DNA of 64,000 nucleotides. Origin: Pseudobdellovibrionaceae bacterium. Lineage in GTDB: Bacteria; Bdellovibrionota; Bdellovibrionia; Bdellovibrionales; JAGQZY01. This document shows positions 17,729 to 26,045 of the stretch, piece after piece (positions within the stretch are counted from its first letter, which is position 1; every line of letters begins with the position of its first letter). The stretch spans positions 26,050 through 90,049 of the forward strand of contig JACKAL010000008.1 in the NCBI GenBank assembly GCA_020635085.1, read 5' to 3'. Under the pieces are notes generated by a model that was not told the DNA's origin, ran no database searches, and worked only from the letters and a program-made list of their open reading frames with translations. The translations under genes and the position numbers were made by a program.

Positions 17729-18153
17729 AAATAGTTTTAGCCTGTTTGATCAGTCTTTGCCATTATAGCTACGCGCTTCCCATCAAGACGCTTTATTTTT
17801 CAACGCATAAAACTCTAAAAGTGGAAATTGCACAAAACGACAAAGACCGCGCACAGGGGCTGATGTTTCGCGAAAAATTGCCCGAAGGACAGGGGATGTT
17901 GTTTGTTTTTTCGCAACCGCAACGGATGTCTTTTTGGATGAAAAACACCTTTATACCGTTAACCATTGGTTTTTTTGATGCAAAGAAAAAATTAATTGAA
18001 ACAATCGATATGAAGCCAGCCCAGGGTCCAATTAAGGACGAAAATCTTCCGCACTATGAAAGTTCGCAGCCAGCAGTTTATGCCCTTGAAGTGCCACAAG
18101 GCTGGTTTGTAAAAAATCACATCAAGCCAGGCACCACCTTTTCACTTAAATAA
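17725..18153 (+). CDS. Exported DUF192 family protein
   Basis: A 142-aa protein with a signal peptide (IVLACLISLCHYSYA) and one DUF192 domain with its typical stretches GLMFREKLPEGQGMLFVF and FWMKNTFIPLTIGFFD. The family is common and its biochemical role is not settled. The start overlaps the gatB stop (ATGA), so it is carried on the gat message, though it is probably unrelated in function. Confidence 0.88.
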   Translation: MKIVLACLISLCHYSYALPIKTLYFSTHKTLKVEIAQNDKDRAQGLMFREKLPEGQGMLFVFSQPQRMSFWMKNTFIPLTIGFFDAKKKLIETIDMKPAQGPIKDENLPHYESSQPAVYALEVPQGWFVKNHIKPGTTFSLK

Positions 18154-18305
18154 AATGTGTTCGCACTTGAGGAGGCTGGGCTTTTGTCTCATCGTAGGCA
18201 ACATGCACTAGACCTTCTTGCACATAATGTTTTCAAACAAATTTTGCTATGATTTAATAGAGCAAAGTCAGGAAGACTTAAGTTTACTAACCAGAGGACG
18301 GCAAC

Positions 18306-19688
18306 ATGTTCAGAAAATATCTTCTGCTTCTTTTATTTTCCCTAGGATTATTTATATTACCTGGATGTAGTTTATTTAGTTCAGATAGCGATCAGGGGGA
18401 CGAAGCGGTTTCGGAAGAATCAACATCAGATGGCGAAAGTGACGGCGGTGGCGAAGATGTTGTCGCTGACGAAAGTGAGCCAACGAGCGATCTGGATTCC
18501 GGCAGTACGAGTGATAATACCGAAGAGCTGGCATTAAATACCGGTTCTGACGAAGAAGAAGTTCTTGATGATTATCCCGATGATGACTATGGCGGCACGA
18601 CCACATCGACAGATGCCACGAGTATGCCGGATCAACCACTAGAAACAAATTCCGAAGAGACACTATATGTTGGAGAGGATTCTGCGGGCGGTAAAGAAGC
18701 TACAGATACCAGTTCAGATACCCCAATGTACACGGAAGATACAACAAGCACTGCTGCAGCTGATGCCACAACGTATGATACCAATGAGTCTGCTGCGGCA
18801 CCGGCATTTACCCCAGTGAAGAAAATGAAACATACGCCATATATGGCGGGTGGCGTATTACTTAATCGTCTTTATATCGCACGTTCCGGAGACACAATGT
18901 CATCCGTGGCACAAAAAATATATGGAGATTCTGGACGCAAAAAAGATTTAGTTGCTTGGAACAGCCATTTTGCTGGCAAATCATTAAAAGTTGGCGACAA
19001 AGTTTATTACAACTCTCCTCGCAACCCCGCGGATAATAGTCAGATTCTTCTTTATTACGAAGAGGCTGGAATTCAGCCTTCAATGTATACAGCTCAACAG
19101 GGCGATAGCATTCGCAAAGTTTCAAAAAACTTGTTGGGTGATTCACGCAGTTGGATGGAAGTTTGGGCAACCAATGAAGTGGAGTCCAAGTGGCAAATTC
19201 CTGCCGGAACTACATTAAGATACTGGCCGGATGGGGCGGCGGCAGGAGCAGCTCCTGTTCAGCAGGCAGCAGTAGAAGAACCGCAAGCGGCACCACAGGA
19301 AGAGCTGCCCGCACCAACAGAAGATGCGGGTGCCGCGACAAATGTGGCGGGCACAGCGGGTGATGAGATGGAAGCCCCAACAGAAGATTTTCCTGCTGAT
19401 GACGGGGGTGGAGAAGATGCGGGTGCCGCTGGACAAGTAGCACAGAATGAAGAACCACCACCACCACCGCCTACAGAAATGCAGGCACCACCGCCGCCGC
19501 CACCGGCTGAACCGATGGCGCCGCCGCAAGAAGTGGCTCAAGACAGTAGTGGTTTAGCTGGACTTATGAACGGTCAGGACGATTCAACCATGATCGCTGT
19601 GCTCGGTGGTTTGTTGTTGGTCGCGGCATTTATTTTACTCATCTTCCTCAAGCGTGGTCGCAAGAAAGCCTCGTACACATCAACATAA
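18306..19688 (+). CDS. LysM lipoprotein with a C-terminal membrane helix
   Basis: A 460-aa protein. A lipobox (ILPGC, Cys21, next residue Ser) marks it as a lipoprotein probably sorted to the outer membrane. Residues ~25-165 are a disordered Asp/Glu/Ser/Thr-rich stretch. Two LysM-like units follow (YIARSGDTMSSVAQKIYGD; YTAQQGDSIRKVSKNLLGD). A Pro/Ala/Glu-rich linker with polyproline leads to a C-terminal helix (IAVLGGLLLVAAFILLIFL) followed by RGRKK. Lipid anchor, peptidoglycan-binding middle and inner-membrane helix together suggest an envelope-spanning tether. FimV-like polar proteins are another comparison. Confidence 0.8.
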   Translation: MFRKYLLLLLFSLGLFILPGCSLFSSDSDQGDEAVSEESTSDGESDGGGEDVVADESEPTSDLDSGSTSDNTEELALNTGSDEEEVLDDYPDDDYGGTTTSTDATSMPDQPLETNSEETLYVGEDSAGGKEATDTSSDTPMYTEDTTSTAAADATTYDTNESAAAPAFTPVKKMKHTPYMAGGVLLNRLYIARSGDTMSSVAQKIYGDSGRKKDLVAWNSHFAGKSLKVGDKVYYNSPRNPADNSQILLYYEEAGIQPSMYTAQQGDSIRKVSKNLLGDSRSWMEVWATNEVESKWQIPAGTTLRYWPDGAAAGAAPVQQAAVEEPQAAPQEELPAPTEDAGAATNVAGTAGDEMEAPTEDFPADDGGGEDAGAAGQVAQNEEPPPPPPTEMQAPPPPPPAEPMAPPQEVAQDSSGLAGLMNGQDDSTMIAVLGGLLLVAAFILLIFLKRGRKKASYTST

Positions 19689-19724
19689 AGTACGACCAAG
19701 AGAGTTCACAGAAAAACAAAATAA

Positions 19725-19763
19725 AACAGGCACATACGAATAATCTATGTGCCTGTTGTTTTT
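19725..19763 (+). terminator. Rho-independent terminator
   Basis: A 12-bp perfect stem (19725-19736 with 19746-19757; arm AACAGGCACATA), a 9-base loop and then GTTTTT. It lies 36 bases after the LysM gene and 22 bases before the end of the convergent PilZ gene, so it serves the former; A-rich flanks may let it work both ways. Confidence 0.85.
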
Positions 19764-19784
19764 GGGGCGTGCACACGCCAACAG

Positions 19785-20153
19785 TTAGTTTTTAATTTGA
19801 CTAAAAATAGAATCAAGAACGGCGCGTTTAGAGTCTCGATAGGTGCGCACGAAGTACATAAGATCATCGATGATTTGTACATCCTGGTTGTTTTCTGGAT
19901 TAAATGAAACACCAGAGCCATTTGAGTTTTGCCAAACAATGCAGGCTTGTAAAACGCGCTCACGGCCACTGACCTTAAAATGAAGATTAATTTTATCATT
20001 TACTAGAAGATCTTCTGGACCATGTTCCAGGAACGCTCCGGTTAAACTGATATTTAAAAGACCGCCCTTGTTTGCATCACGAGCGTAGGATTTACGAAAC
20101 TCTATTGGTAAACAAAGGGGCACGCGTGGTGCGGGCTTTGTTGTTTCCGTCAT
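19785..20153 (-). CDS. PilZ domain protein (c-di-GMP receptor candidate)
   Basis: A 122-aa protein covering one PilZ domain. The NxSxxG part (NISLTGAFLE) is clear. The preceding arginine motif is weak (PRVPLCLPIEFR instead of a clean RxxxR), so c-di-GMP binding is likely but not certain. It could couple the second messenger to motility or to the Tad pilus. It stands alone, convergent with the LysM gene and divergent from rho. Confidence 0.8.
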   Translation of the reverse strand: MTETTKPAPRVPLCLPIEFRKSYARDANKGGLLNISLTGAFLEHGPEDLLVNDKINLHFKVSGRERVLQACIVWQNSNGSGVSFNPENNQDVQIIDDLMYFVRTYRDSKRAVLDSIFSQIKN

Positions 20154-20491
20154 TCAAAACCTCCGTCATTGTCGTCGTCTTTAGAACATTAGTGTTCACT
20201 CAGATCTGCGGACCTGGGTGTTAAGCACTGGTAACTTTATCGGGGAAGTTATTTACAAAAATTACGGCTCTCGTAGAACTTCTACACAATCTGGACTTGG
20301 CTGATACGAAGAACGTCTCAGAACAAGCCAAATGCGGTTAAATGCCAAAAAGATCGTCAAAAAAGCCCGTTTTGCCCATTGACAGTTAAAAGCGATTTAA
20401 GTTACATCTAAAACCAAACGAAACAATTTTAGTATCAAATCCCTACAATTCCATACAATCCTATCTAATTAAATTCCATAATGGAGAAAAA
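20154..20491. other. Divergent intergenic region between PilZ and rho
   Basis: 338 bases without a gene. It must hold promoters for both neighbours. It contains ATCTGCGGACCTGGGT (20204-20219), 14/16 identical to two motif copies at 50762 and 59863. A TACAATYC-like run (20445-20461) lies near the rho start. No RNA gene is recognised. Confidence 0.45.
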
Positions 20492-22099
20492 ATGTCAGAC
20501 GAGAAGCCATCAGAAGTAAATGACCCAAAGAAAAAAGAAATTGCTGTAAAACCAGCACCGGTTAATGCCATGGAGGATATGGACTCCTTAGAAGACTTAG
20601 AAGACCATTCCTTTAGCGAAGAGCAAGAAAAAGCAGTAAACAATAAACAGCGTCGCGATAAGAACTTCCCTCGTCGCAATAACAATAATAAATTTAAAGA
20701 TCGCCACAACCATAATAATAAAAATAGTTGGAAAAATAAAGATCGTGATCGCCGCGATGACAACATGGACTCACATGCACCGGCAGTAGCCGGCCCAGAG
20801 GAGAAGATAGATCTTTCTGATATTAGTCTTACAGAAGAAGAGAAAGCCGCTCTAAGCTCGAAAGGGCTTAAAACCAAGCACATCGAAGATATTTTAAAAT
20901 TAGCGGCTAAATTAAAAATCGAAAACGCCGCCGGTATGCGCCGCCAAGAGTTGGTGTTTGAGTGTTTAAAGAGAGCTGCCCAACTCGTAGATGTTTACGG
21001 TGATGGTGTTTTAGAAATCTTACCAGATGGTTACGGCTTTTTGCGTTCACCGGATTACAATTACCTACCAGGTCCCGATGATATTTACGTGAGTCCTTCA
21101 CAAATTCGTCGTTTTGGTCTGCGTACGGGGGATACGGTCAGTGGAACAGTTCGTCCTCCTAAAGAGGGCGAAAAATATTTTGCACTTTTAAAAGTGGAAG
21201 AGCTCAACCATGAGCCGCCAGAGAAATCAAAAGACAAAATTCTCTTTGATAACTTAACCCCACTTTATCCCAATAAGCGTTTAAAACTCGAGCACAACCC
21301 AGGAGAATTCACGACACGCGTGGTGGATCTGATGGCTCCGCTGGGCATGGGTCAACGCGCGCTTATCGTTGCACCTCCGCGCACTGGAAAAACAGTTTTA
21401 TTACAAAATATTGCCAATGCTATTTCGGTGAATCATCCAACATGTAAATTGATTGTTTTACTCATTGATGAACGTCCTGAGGAAGTAACTGATATGTCAC
21501 GCAATGTGCGTGGCGAAGTGGTCAGCTCTACCTTTGATGAACCACCTACACGTCACGTACAAGTGGCAGAGATGGTTTTGGAAAAAGCAAAACGTCTTGT
21601 GGAACATAAACACGATGTGGTGATTCTTTTGGATTCCATCACACGCTTAGCGCGCGCTTACAATACGGTCGTGCCACCGTCTGGAAAAATTCTCTCTGGT
21701 GGTGTGGATTCCAATGCACTTCATAAACCAAAACGTTTTTTCGGTGCCGCTCGCAACATCGAAGAGGGCGGCAGCTTAACCATTATTGCCACAGCCCTTA
21801 TCGATACAGGTTCACGTATGGATGAGGTGATTTTCGAAGAGTTTAAAGGAACGGGTAACTCAGAGATTCATTTGGATCGTAAACTTATGGAAAAACGTAT
21901 TTTCCCATGTATGGACATCAACAAGTCGGGAACGCGTAAAGAGGACTTACTTGTAGAAAAGAACGATCTCAATCGCCTATGGATTTTACGTAAAGTTCTC
22001 GCCCCAATGAATGTGGTGGATAGTATGGAATTCCTTCTCGACAAGATGAAGGACTCTAAAACAAACACCAGCTTCCTTTCCGGGATGGGTGCAGGGTAG
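20492..22099 (+). CDS. rho: Transcription termination factor Rho with long N-terminal insert
   Basis: A 535-aa Rho, about 115 residues longer than the E. coli protein. Residues ~1-105 are a low-complexity extension, acidic first, then rich in Asn, Lys, Arg and Asp. Then come the Rho N-terminal and RNA-binding cold-shock-like domain (GDGVLEILPDGYGFLRS) and the RecA-type ATPase (APPRTGKTVLLQNIA; LIDERPEEVTDM; SGGVDSNALHKPKRFFGAARNIEEGGS). It terminates untranslated transcripts. Similar insertions occur in Rho of other phyla and affect RNA binding or phase behaviour (family knowledge). Confidence 0.96.
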   Translation: MSDEKPSEVNDPKKKEIAVKPAPVNAMEDMDSLEDLEDHSFSEEQEKAVNNKQRRDKNFPRRNNNNKFKDRHNHNNKNSWKNKDRDRRDDNMDSHAPAVAGPEEKIDLSDISLTEEEKAALSSKGLKTKHIEDILKLAAKLKIENAAGMRRQELVFECLKRAAQLVDVYGDGVLEILPDGYGFLRSPDYNYLPGPDDIYVSPSQIRRFGLRTGDTVSGTVRPPKEGEKYFALLKVEELNHEPPEKSKDKILFDNLTPLYPNKRLKLEHNPGEFTTRVVDLMAPLGMGQRALIVAPPRTGKTVLLQNIANAISVNHPTCKLIVLLIDERPEEVTDMSRNVRGEVVSSTFDEPPTRHVQVAEMVLEKAKRLVEHKHDVVILLDSITRLARAYNTVVPPSGKILSGGVDSNALHKPKRFFGAARNIEEGGSLTIIATALIDTGSRMDEVIFEEFKGTGNSEIHLDRKLMEKRIFPCMDINKSGTRKEDLLVEKNDLNRLWILRKVLAPMNVVDSMEFLLDKMKDSKTNTSFLSGMGAG

Positions 22100-22401
22100 T
22101 TCCCTTGCTCCCAAAGAGCTGTGGAAAATAGGCCCCCACAAGCAGCTCCACGAACTTTTTTAACCACAAAACAGCGATTATTGCTTAATTTAAGAGCTTA
22201 ATATAAACGCCGCATTGGTAATCAACACTATATGTAGTGGTTGTATCAAGGCCGAAGGTCTAGATTTAGCGTTGAGATGTGGATAACTTTGTGGAATAGG
22301 CTGCATTTTGTGCATATCTTCTATTTTTCCACAAATTAGGCCTCGACGGCCGCTGCCAATTATGGTATCACGATACCTTACCTTTTATGGAGTAACGCGT
22401 T
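22100..22401. other. Intergenic region between rho and rpmE
   Basis: 302 bases with no gene. A weak hairpin (GGTATCACGATACC, 22362-22375) sits just before the rpmE ribosome-binding region. I see no strong terminator, and no RNA gene is recognised. Confidence 0.4.
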
Positions 22402-22617
22402 ATGAAAGCAGATATTCATCCTAAATATAATACAGAAGCAAAAGTTACCTGCGTATGCGGCAACACTTTCACCACCGGATCTATTCTTAAAGAGATCAAC
22501 GTGGATATTTGCAGCTCTTGCCATCCATTCTTCTCTGGACAACAAAAAGTTTTAGATACTGAAGGCCGTGTAGAGAAGTTTAAAAAGAAATACGCCAATT
22601 TTTATAAAAAATCTTAG
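22402..22617 (+). CDS. rpmE: Ribosomal protein bL31 (zinc type)
   Basis: A 71-aa L31 with CVCGNTF and CSSCHPFF, i.e. the four-Cys zinc-binding form. MKADIHPKYN is the standard start. It is a 50S subunit protein. It stands between rho and prfA, a neighbourhood seen in many bacteria. Confidence 0.95.
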   Translation: MKADIHPKYNTEAKVTCVCGNTFTTGSILKEINVDICSSCHPFFSGQQKVLDTEGRVEKFKKKYANFYKKS

Positions 22618-22776
22618 CTCTTAGAACTTGTCCTCATTTTGTCTGGACGTAGAGATCAAATCAAAACAAGAAGCAGACAAGGCACAAGGAGTGGCTAGCG
22701 ACTGTCGATATGTCTTTACGACTCCTATGAAAGGTCTGCGCGATAACAAGCTCATCTCGCTTTCACAGGAGTTGAT

Positions 22777-23856
22777 ATGTTCGATAAATTAGAAGAAGTG
22801 GTCCATCGCTACGATGCGATTACACATCAATTGCAAAATCCAACGGTAGCTTCCAATCAAGAAAAATTTCGTTCCCTTATGAAAGAGCACGCCGATTTGG
22901 AAAAAATCGTTCAACCATTTCTAGAGTATAAAAAATTAAATAGTGAAGTGGTTTCTAATCGTGAACTTCTGAACTCTGAAAAAGATCAAGATATGCGTCA
23001 ATTGATTAGAGAGGATTTGGCGACAGCGGAAGCCCGAATCTCTGAATTAGCAGAAGAGCTGCGATTGGCCTTATTACCCAAGGACCCTAACGACGAAAAA
23101 AATATTATCTTGGAAGTGCGTGCAGGAGCTGGTGGCGATGAGGCGAGTCTTTTTGCAGAAGAGCTTTATAGTGCCTATAATCACTTTGCGACTGCGCACG
23201 GCTGGAAGGTGGAAGTGCTCTCTGTATCTCCTGGTAATGTTGGTGGATATAAAGAAGTGGTCGCGATGGTCACTGGCGATAAAGTGTATTCGACAATGAA
23301 GTTTGAAAGCGGCGTGCACCGCGTACAACGTGTTCCTGCCACTGAGGCGCAAGGTCGCGTGCACACATCGACAGTTACGGTGGCGGTGATTCCAGAGGCG
23401 GAAGAGGTCGAGGTAAAGCTAAACCCTGATGATATTAAAATGGATGTTTGTCGTGCGAGCGGTGCCGGTGGTCAGCACATTAATAAAACCGACTCTGCAG
23501 TACGCTTAACGCACTTACCGACCAATACCGTGGTTTTTTGTCAGGATGGTAGATCTCAACATGCGAACCGCGATAAGGCATACAAAATTTTATATGCGCG
23601 AATCAAAGCGATGGAAGATGAGAAAGCAATAAAAGAAGCATCTGATGCGCGTCTTGCTCAGATCGGTACAGGAGATCGTTCTGAGCGTATCCGTACGTAT
23701 AATTTTCCGCAGTCGCGTATTACAGATCACCGTATCGGTCTTACAACTCATAACATTGGCGAGGTGATGAAGGGCGATTTGGATTGTCTTGTGCAACCAC
23801 TGATTGCCCATTTTCAGGCACAGGCGCTCAAGGCACAGGAAAACGCCGGACACTGA
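22777..23856 (+). CDS. prfA: Peptide chain release factor 1
   Basis: A full-length 359-aa RF1 with the catalytic GGQ in GAGGQHINKTDSAVRLTH and the stop-codon recognition region (HTSTVTVAVIPEAEE) after the coiled-coil N-terminus. It releases peptides at UAA and UAG. prmC, which methylates the GGQ glutamine, follows 27 bases later, the common prfA-prmC pair. Confidence 0.96.
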   Translation: MFDKLEEVVHRYDAITHQLQNPTVASNQEKFRSLMKEHADLEKIVQPFLEYKKLNSEVVSNRELLNSEKDQDMRQLIREDLATAEARISELAEELRLALLPKDPNDEKNIILEVRAGAGGDEASLFAEELYSAYNHFATAHGWKVEVLSVSPGNVGGYKEVVAMVTGDKVYSTMKFESGVHRVQRVPATEAQGRVHTSTVTVAVIPEAEEVEVKLNPDDIKMDVCRASGAGGQHINKTDSAVRLTHLPTNTVVFCQDGRSQHANRDKAYKILYARIKAMEDEKAIKEASDARLAQIGTGDRSERIRTYNFPQSRITDHRIGLTTHNIGEVMKGDLDCLVQPLIAHFQAQALKAQENAGH

Positions 23857-23883
23857 GGCGACGCAGGGAGTGTTTGGAGAGAG

Positions 23884-24733
23884 ATGGACGGCCAACAAAT
23901 AAATCACATAACGGTGCGTGAGGCCTTAGAGCAGGCACAAAATATTTTAACAGAAAATGCCACAATGGAAGCACGTTGGATCGTTGATGGGCTGTTATCT
24001 TTACCGATGATTACCGTAATATCGGATGTTGAAAGAGAGCTTTCGAAGAGCAAACCGAGACCTGGCGTGAAATGGTTGCAGGCACGTACAGAGGGAAAAC
24101 CGCTTGCCTATATTTTTGGTCACCAGAATTTTATGGACTTTCTTTTTTTGGTGTAAGTCCGCATGTGCTGATTCCACGCCAGAAACCGAACTCATTGTCG
24201 ACCTATGGTTAGAAGATCTGCTCATTTGTTAAGGTAGCAGACTTAGGTACAGTTCAGGATGTCGGGCTAAGCCTTTATAAACAGCCTGCAAGCTCGACTT
24301 TGGGCGTGTGATATTTCCGAGCAGGCACTGGTTATAGCGAGAAAAAATGCGGAAGCTATTGGTGTTCACAATCGTGTCGAATTTTTTGTAGCCCTCTGGA
24401 ACAAACGCCTTTTCAAGGAAGTTCGATTTGATTGTGGCGAACCCTCCATAACCATAGCGGTGGGTAGATGAGACTAGAGAAGAACGTATTAAAATACGAA
24501 CCAGAAGCTCGCTTTCTCTTTGCACCTGGAAGACGGATTATCCTGTATAAACTATGGGCTCAATGGTCGTATCCATCTCTTGCGCGCGCGGGCGTATGCT
24601 TTTGAGGTTGGAGAGGGGCAAAGCGAGCGAGTGAAAGGAAATATTTTCCGCTGAAGGATTTGTAGATGTCGAAAGTCATACAGATCTTTATGGTGTTCAG
24701 CGCGTTGCCAGCGCACGCAAAGGTACAATGTAA
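23884..24733 (+). pseudogene. prmC: prmC, broken by several frameshifts (probably consensus errors)
   Basis: The intact start (90 codons to a stop at 24156) matches the PrmC N-terminal domain (EARWIVDGLLSLP; GKPLAYIFGHQNF). Beyond it the remaining family motifs can be read only by switching frames: SPHVLIP, the PETELIVDLWLEDL stretch, VADLGTGSG, the substrate-binding NPPY region and a C-terminal YGVQRVASARKGTM ending at 24733. At least five one-base changes are needed, most in short runs (for instance CCC read as CC near 24180). PrmC methylates release factors. Real decay is possible, but loss of this gene beside an equally damaged murA points to poor local sequence. Confidence 0.85.
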
Positions 24734-25987
24734 TGGATAAAATGGCGATCGTTGGAGGGACAAAGCTTACTGGTGAGGTTCGTGCGAGTGGTGCAAAAAA
24801 TTCAGCGTTGGCTTTGATTTTTGCAAGCTTACTAGCGGAAGGAAAACACTGCCTTAAAAATGTTCCCCGTTTAAAAGATATTGAATCCGCTTGTCTACTC
24901 ATGAATGCACTCGGTTGTAAAACAGAGCATAAAGCACATGAACTTTATATTGAAGTTCCACAAAAATTAGAAACTCTGGCACATTATGATATTGTTCGTA
25001 AGATGCGTGCAAGTATTTTGTGCTTGGGACCACTTTTGGCACGCGAAAAAAATGCGAAGGTGAGTTTACCTGGTGGATGTGCCATTGGTGCACGACCGAT
25101 TAATTTACACCTAGAGGCACTAGGGCAAATGAATGCGACAATGGAGCTCGAAAGCGGTTACGTCGTATCACAAACGGCTGGGCTCAAAGGAGCACAAATT
25201 ATTTTTGATTTTCCAACGGTTGGTGGAACGGAAAATGTGATGATGGCGGCGAGCCTTGCCGATGGAGAAACCATTATCGAAAATGCGGCGAAAGAACCAG
25301 AGATCGTTGATTTGGCGAACTATCTTTTGGCGATGGGTGCACGGGTTGAAGGGGCTGGCACCAGTACGGTAAAGGTGATAGGAGTCAATAAACTAAAAGC
25401 TACAGAGCACACTGTAATTCCGATCGCATCGAAGTGGGAACACTGTTAGTCGCCGGCGCCATTTCCGGTGGTGAGATTACAGGTACAGGATTCTCATGCA
25501 GAACACTTAAGCGCTTTTTTAGGAAAGCTTAGAGACGCAGGGTTAAAGTTTCTTCAGAAAAAACAGCATAACCGTCAAGGTCTCTTCACCCCTTAAGGGG
25601 CGTTGATATTACAACCGCACCTCATCCAGGATTTCCTACCGATTTACAGGCGCAATTTATGGCATTGATGACTGAATCTGACGGAACAAGCGTTATTCGC
25701 GAAACGGTTTTCGAAAATCGTTTTATGCATGTTCAAGAGTTATTGCGTATGAATGCCCATATTCATATTTCCTCAATATTGCGACAATTACTGGAAAGCC
25801 GCATTCATTGCTAGGTGCACAAGTTATGGCGACAGATTTGCGTGCCAGTGCTTGCTTAGTTTTGGCCGGACTTGCCGCTAAAGGTGAGACTGTGGTCGGT
25901 CGTATTTATCATTTGGATCGGGGATATGAGGGGCTCGAAAAGAAATTATCTGATCTTGGAGCAAAAATTAAAAGAGTGAGTGGTTAA
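24733..25987 (+). pseudogene. murA: murA (UDP-GlcNAc enolpyruvyl transferase), frameshifted (probably consensus errors)
   Basis: The first 238 codons are intact, including the fosfomycin-target Cys in LPGGCAIGARP. A stop follows at 25449. The rest of MurA continues in other frames: RIEVGTLLVAGAISGGEI, AEHLSAFLGKLRDAGLK, PHPGFPTDLQAQFMALM, RFMHVQELLRMNAHIHIS, ATDLRASACLVLAGLAAKG, YHLDRGYEGLEKKL, ending at 25987. At least six one-base indels are required (near 25420, 25490, 25547, 25558, 25597 and 25775), nearly all in mononucleotide runs. MurA starts peptidoglycan synthesis and is normally essential. The start overlaps the prmC stop (TAATG). Confidence 0.88.
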
Positions 25988-26045
25988 GGCAGAGGAAGGC
26001 CAATTTTAATATGGGCTTAAAGCGGTTTCATAGAGGAGCCAAGCA

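Noticed and set aside
24229..24902. Minus-strand ORFs across prmC/murA as real genes
   Set aside because: The plus strand reads as PrmC and MurA once frames are joined; the minus frames show no family features.
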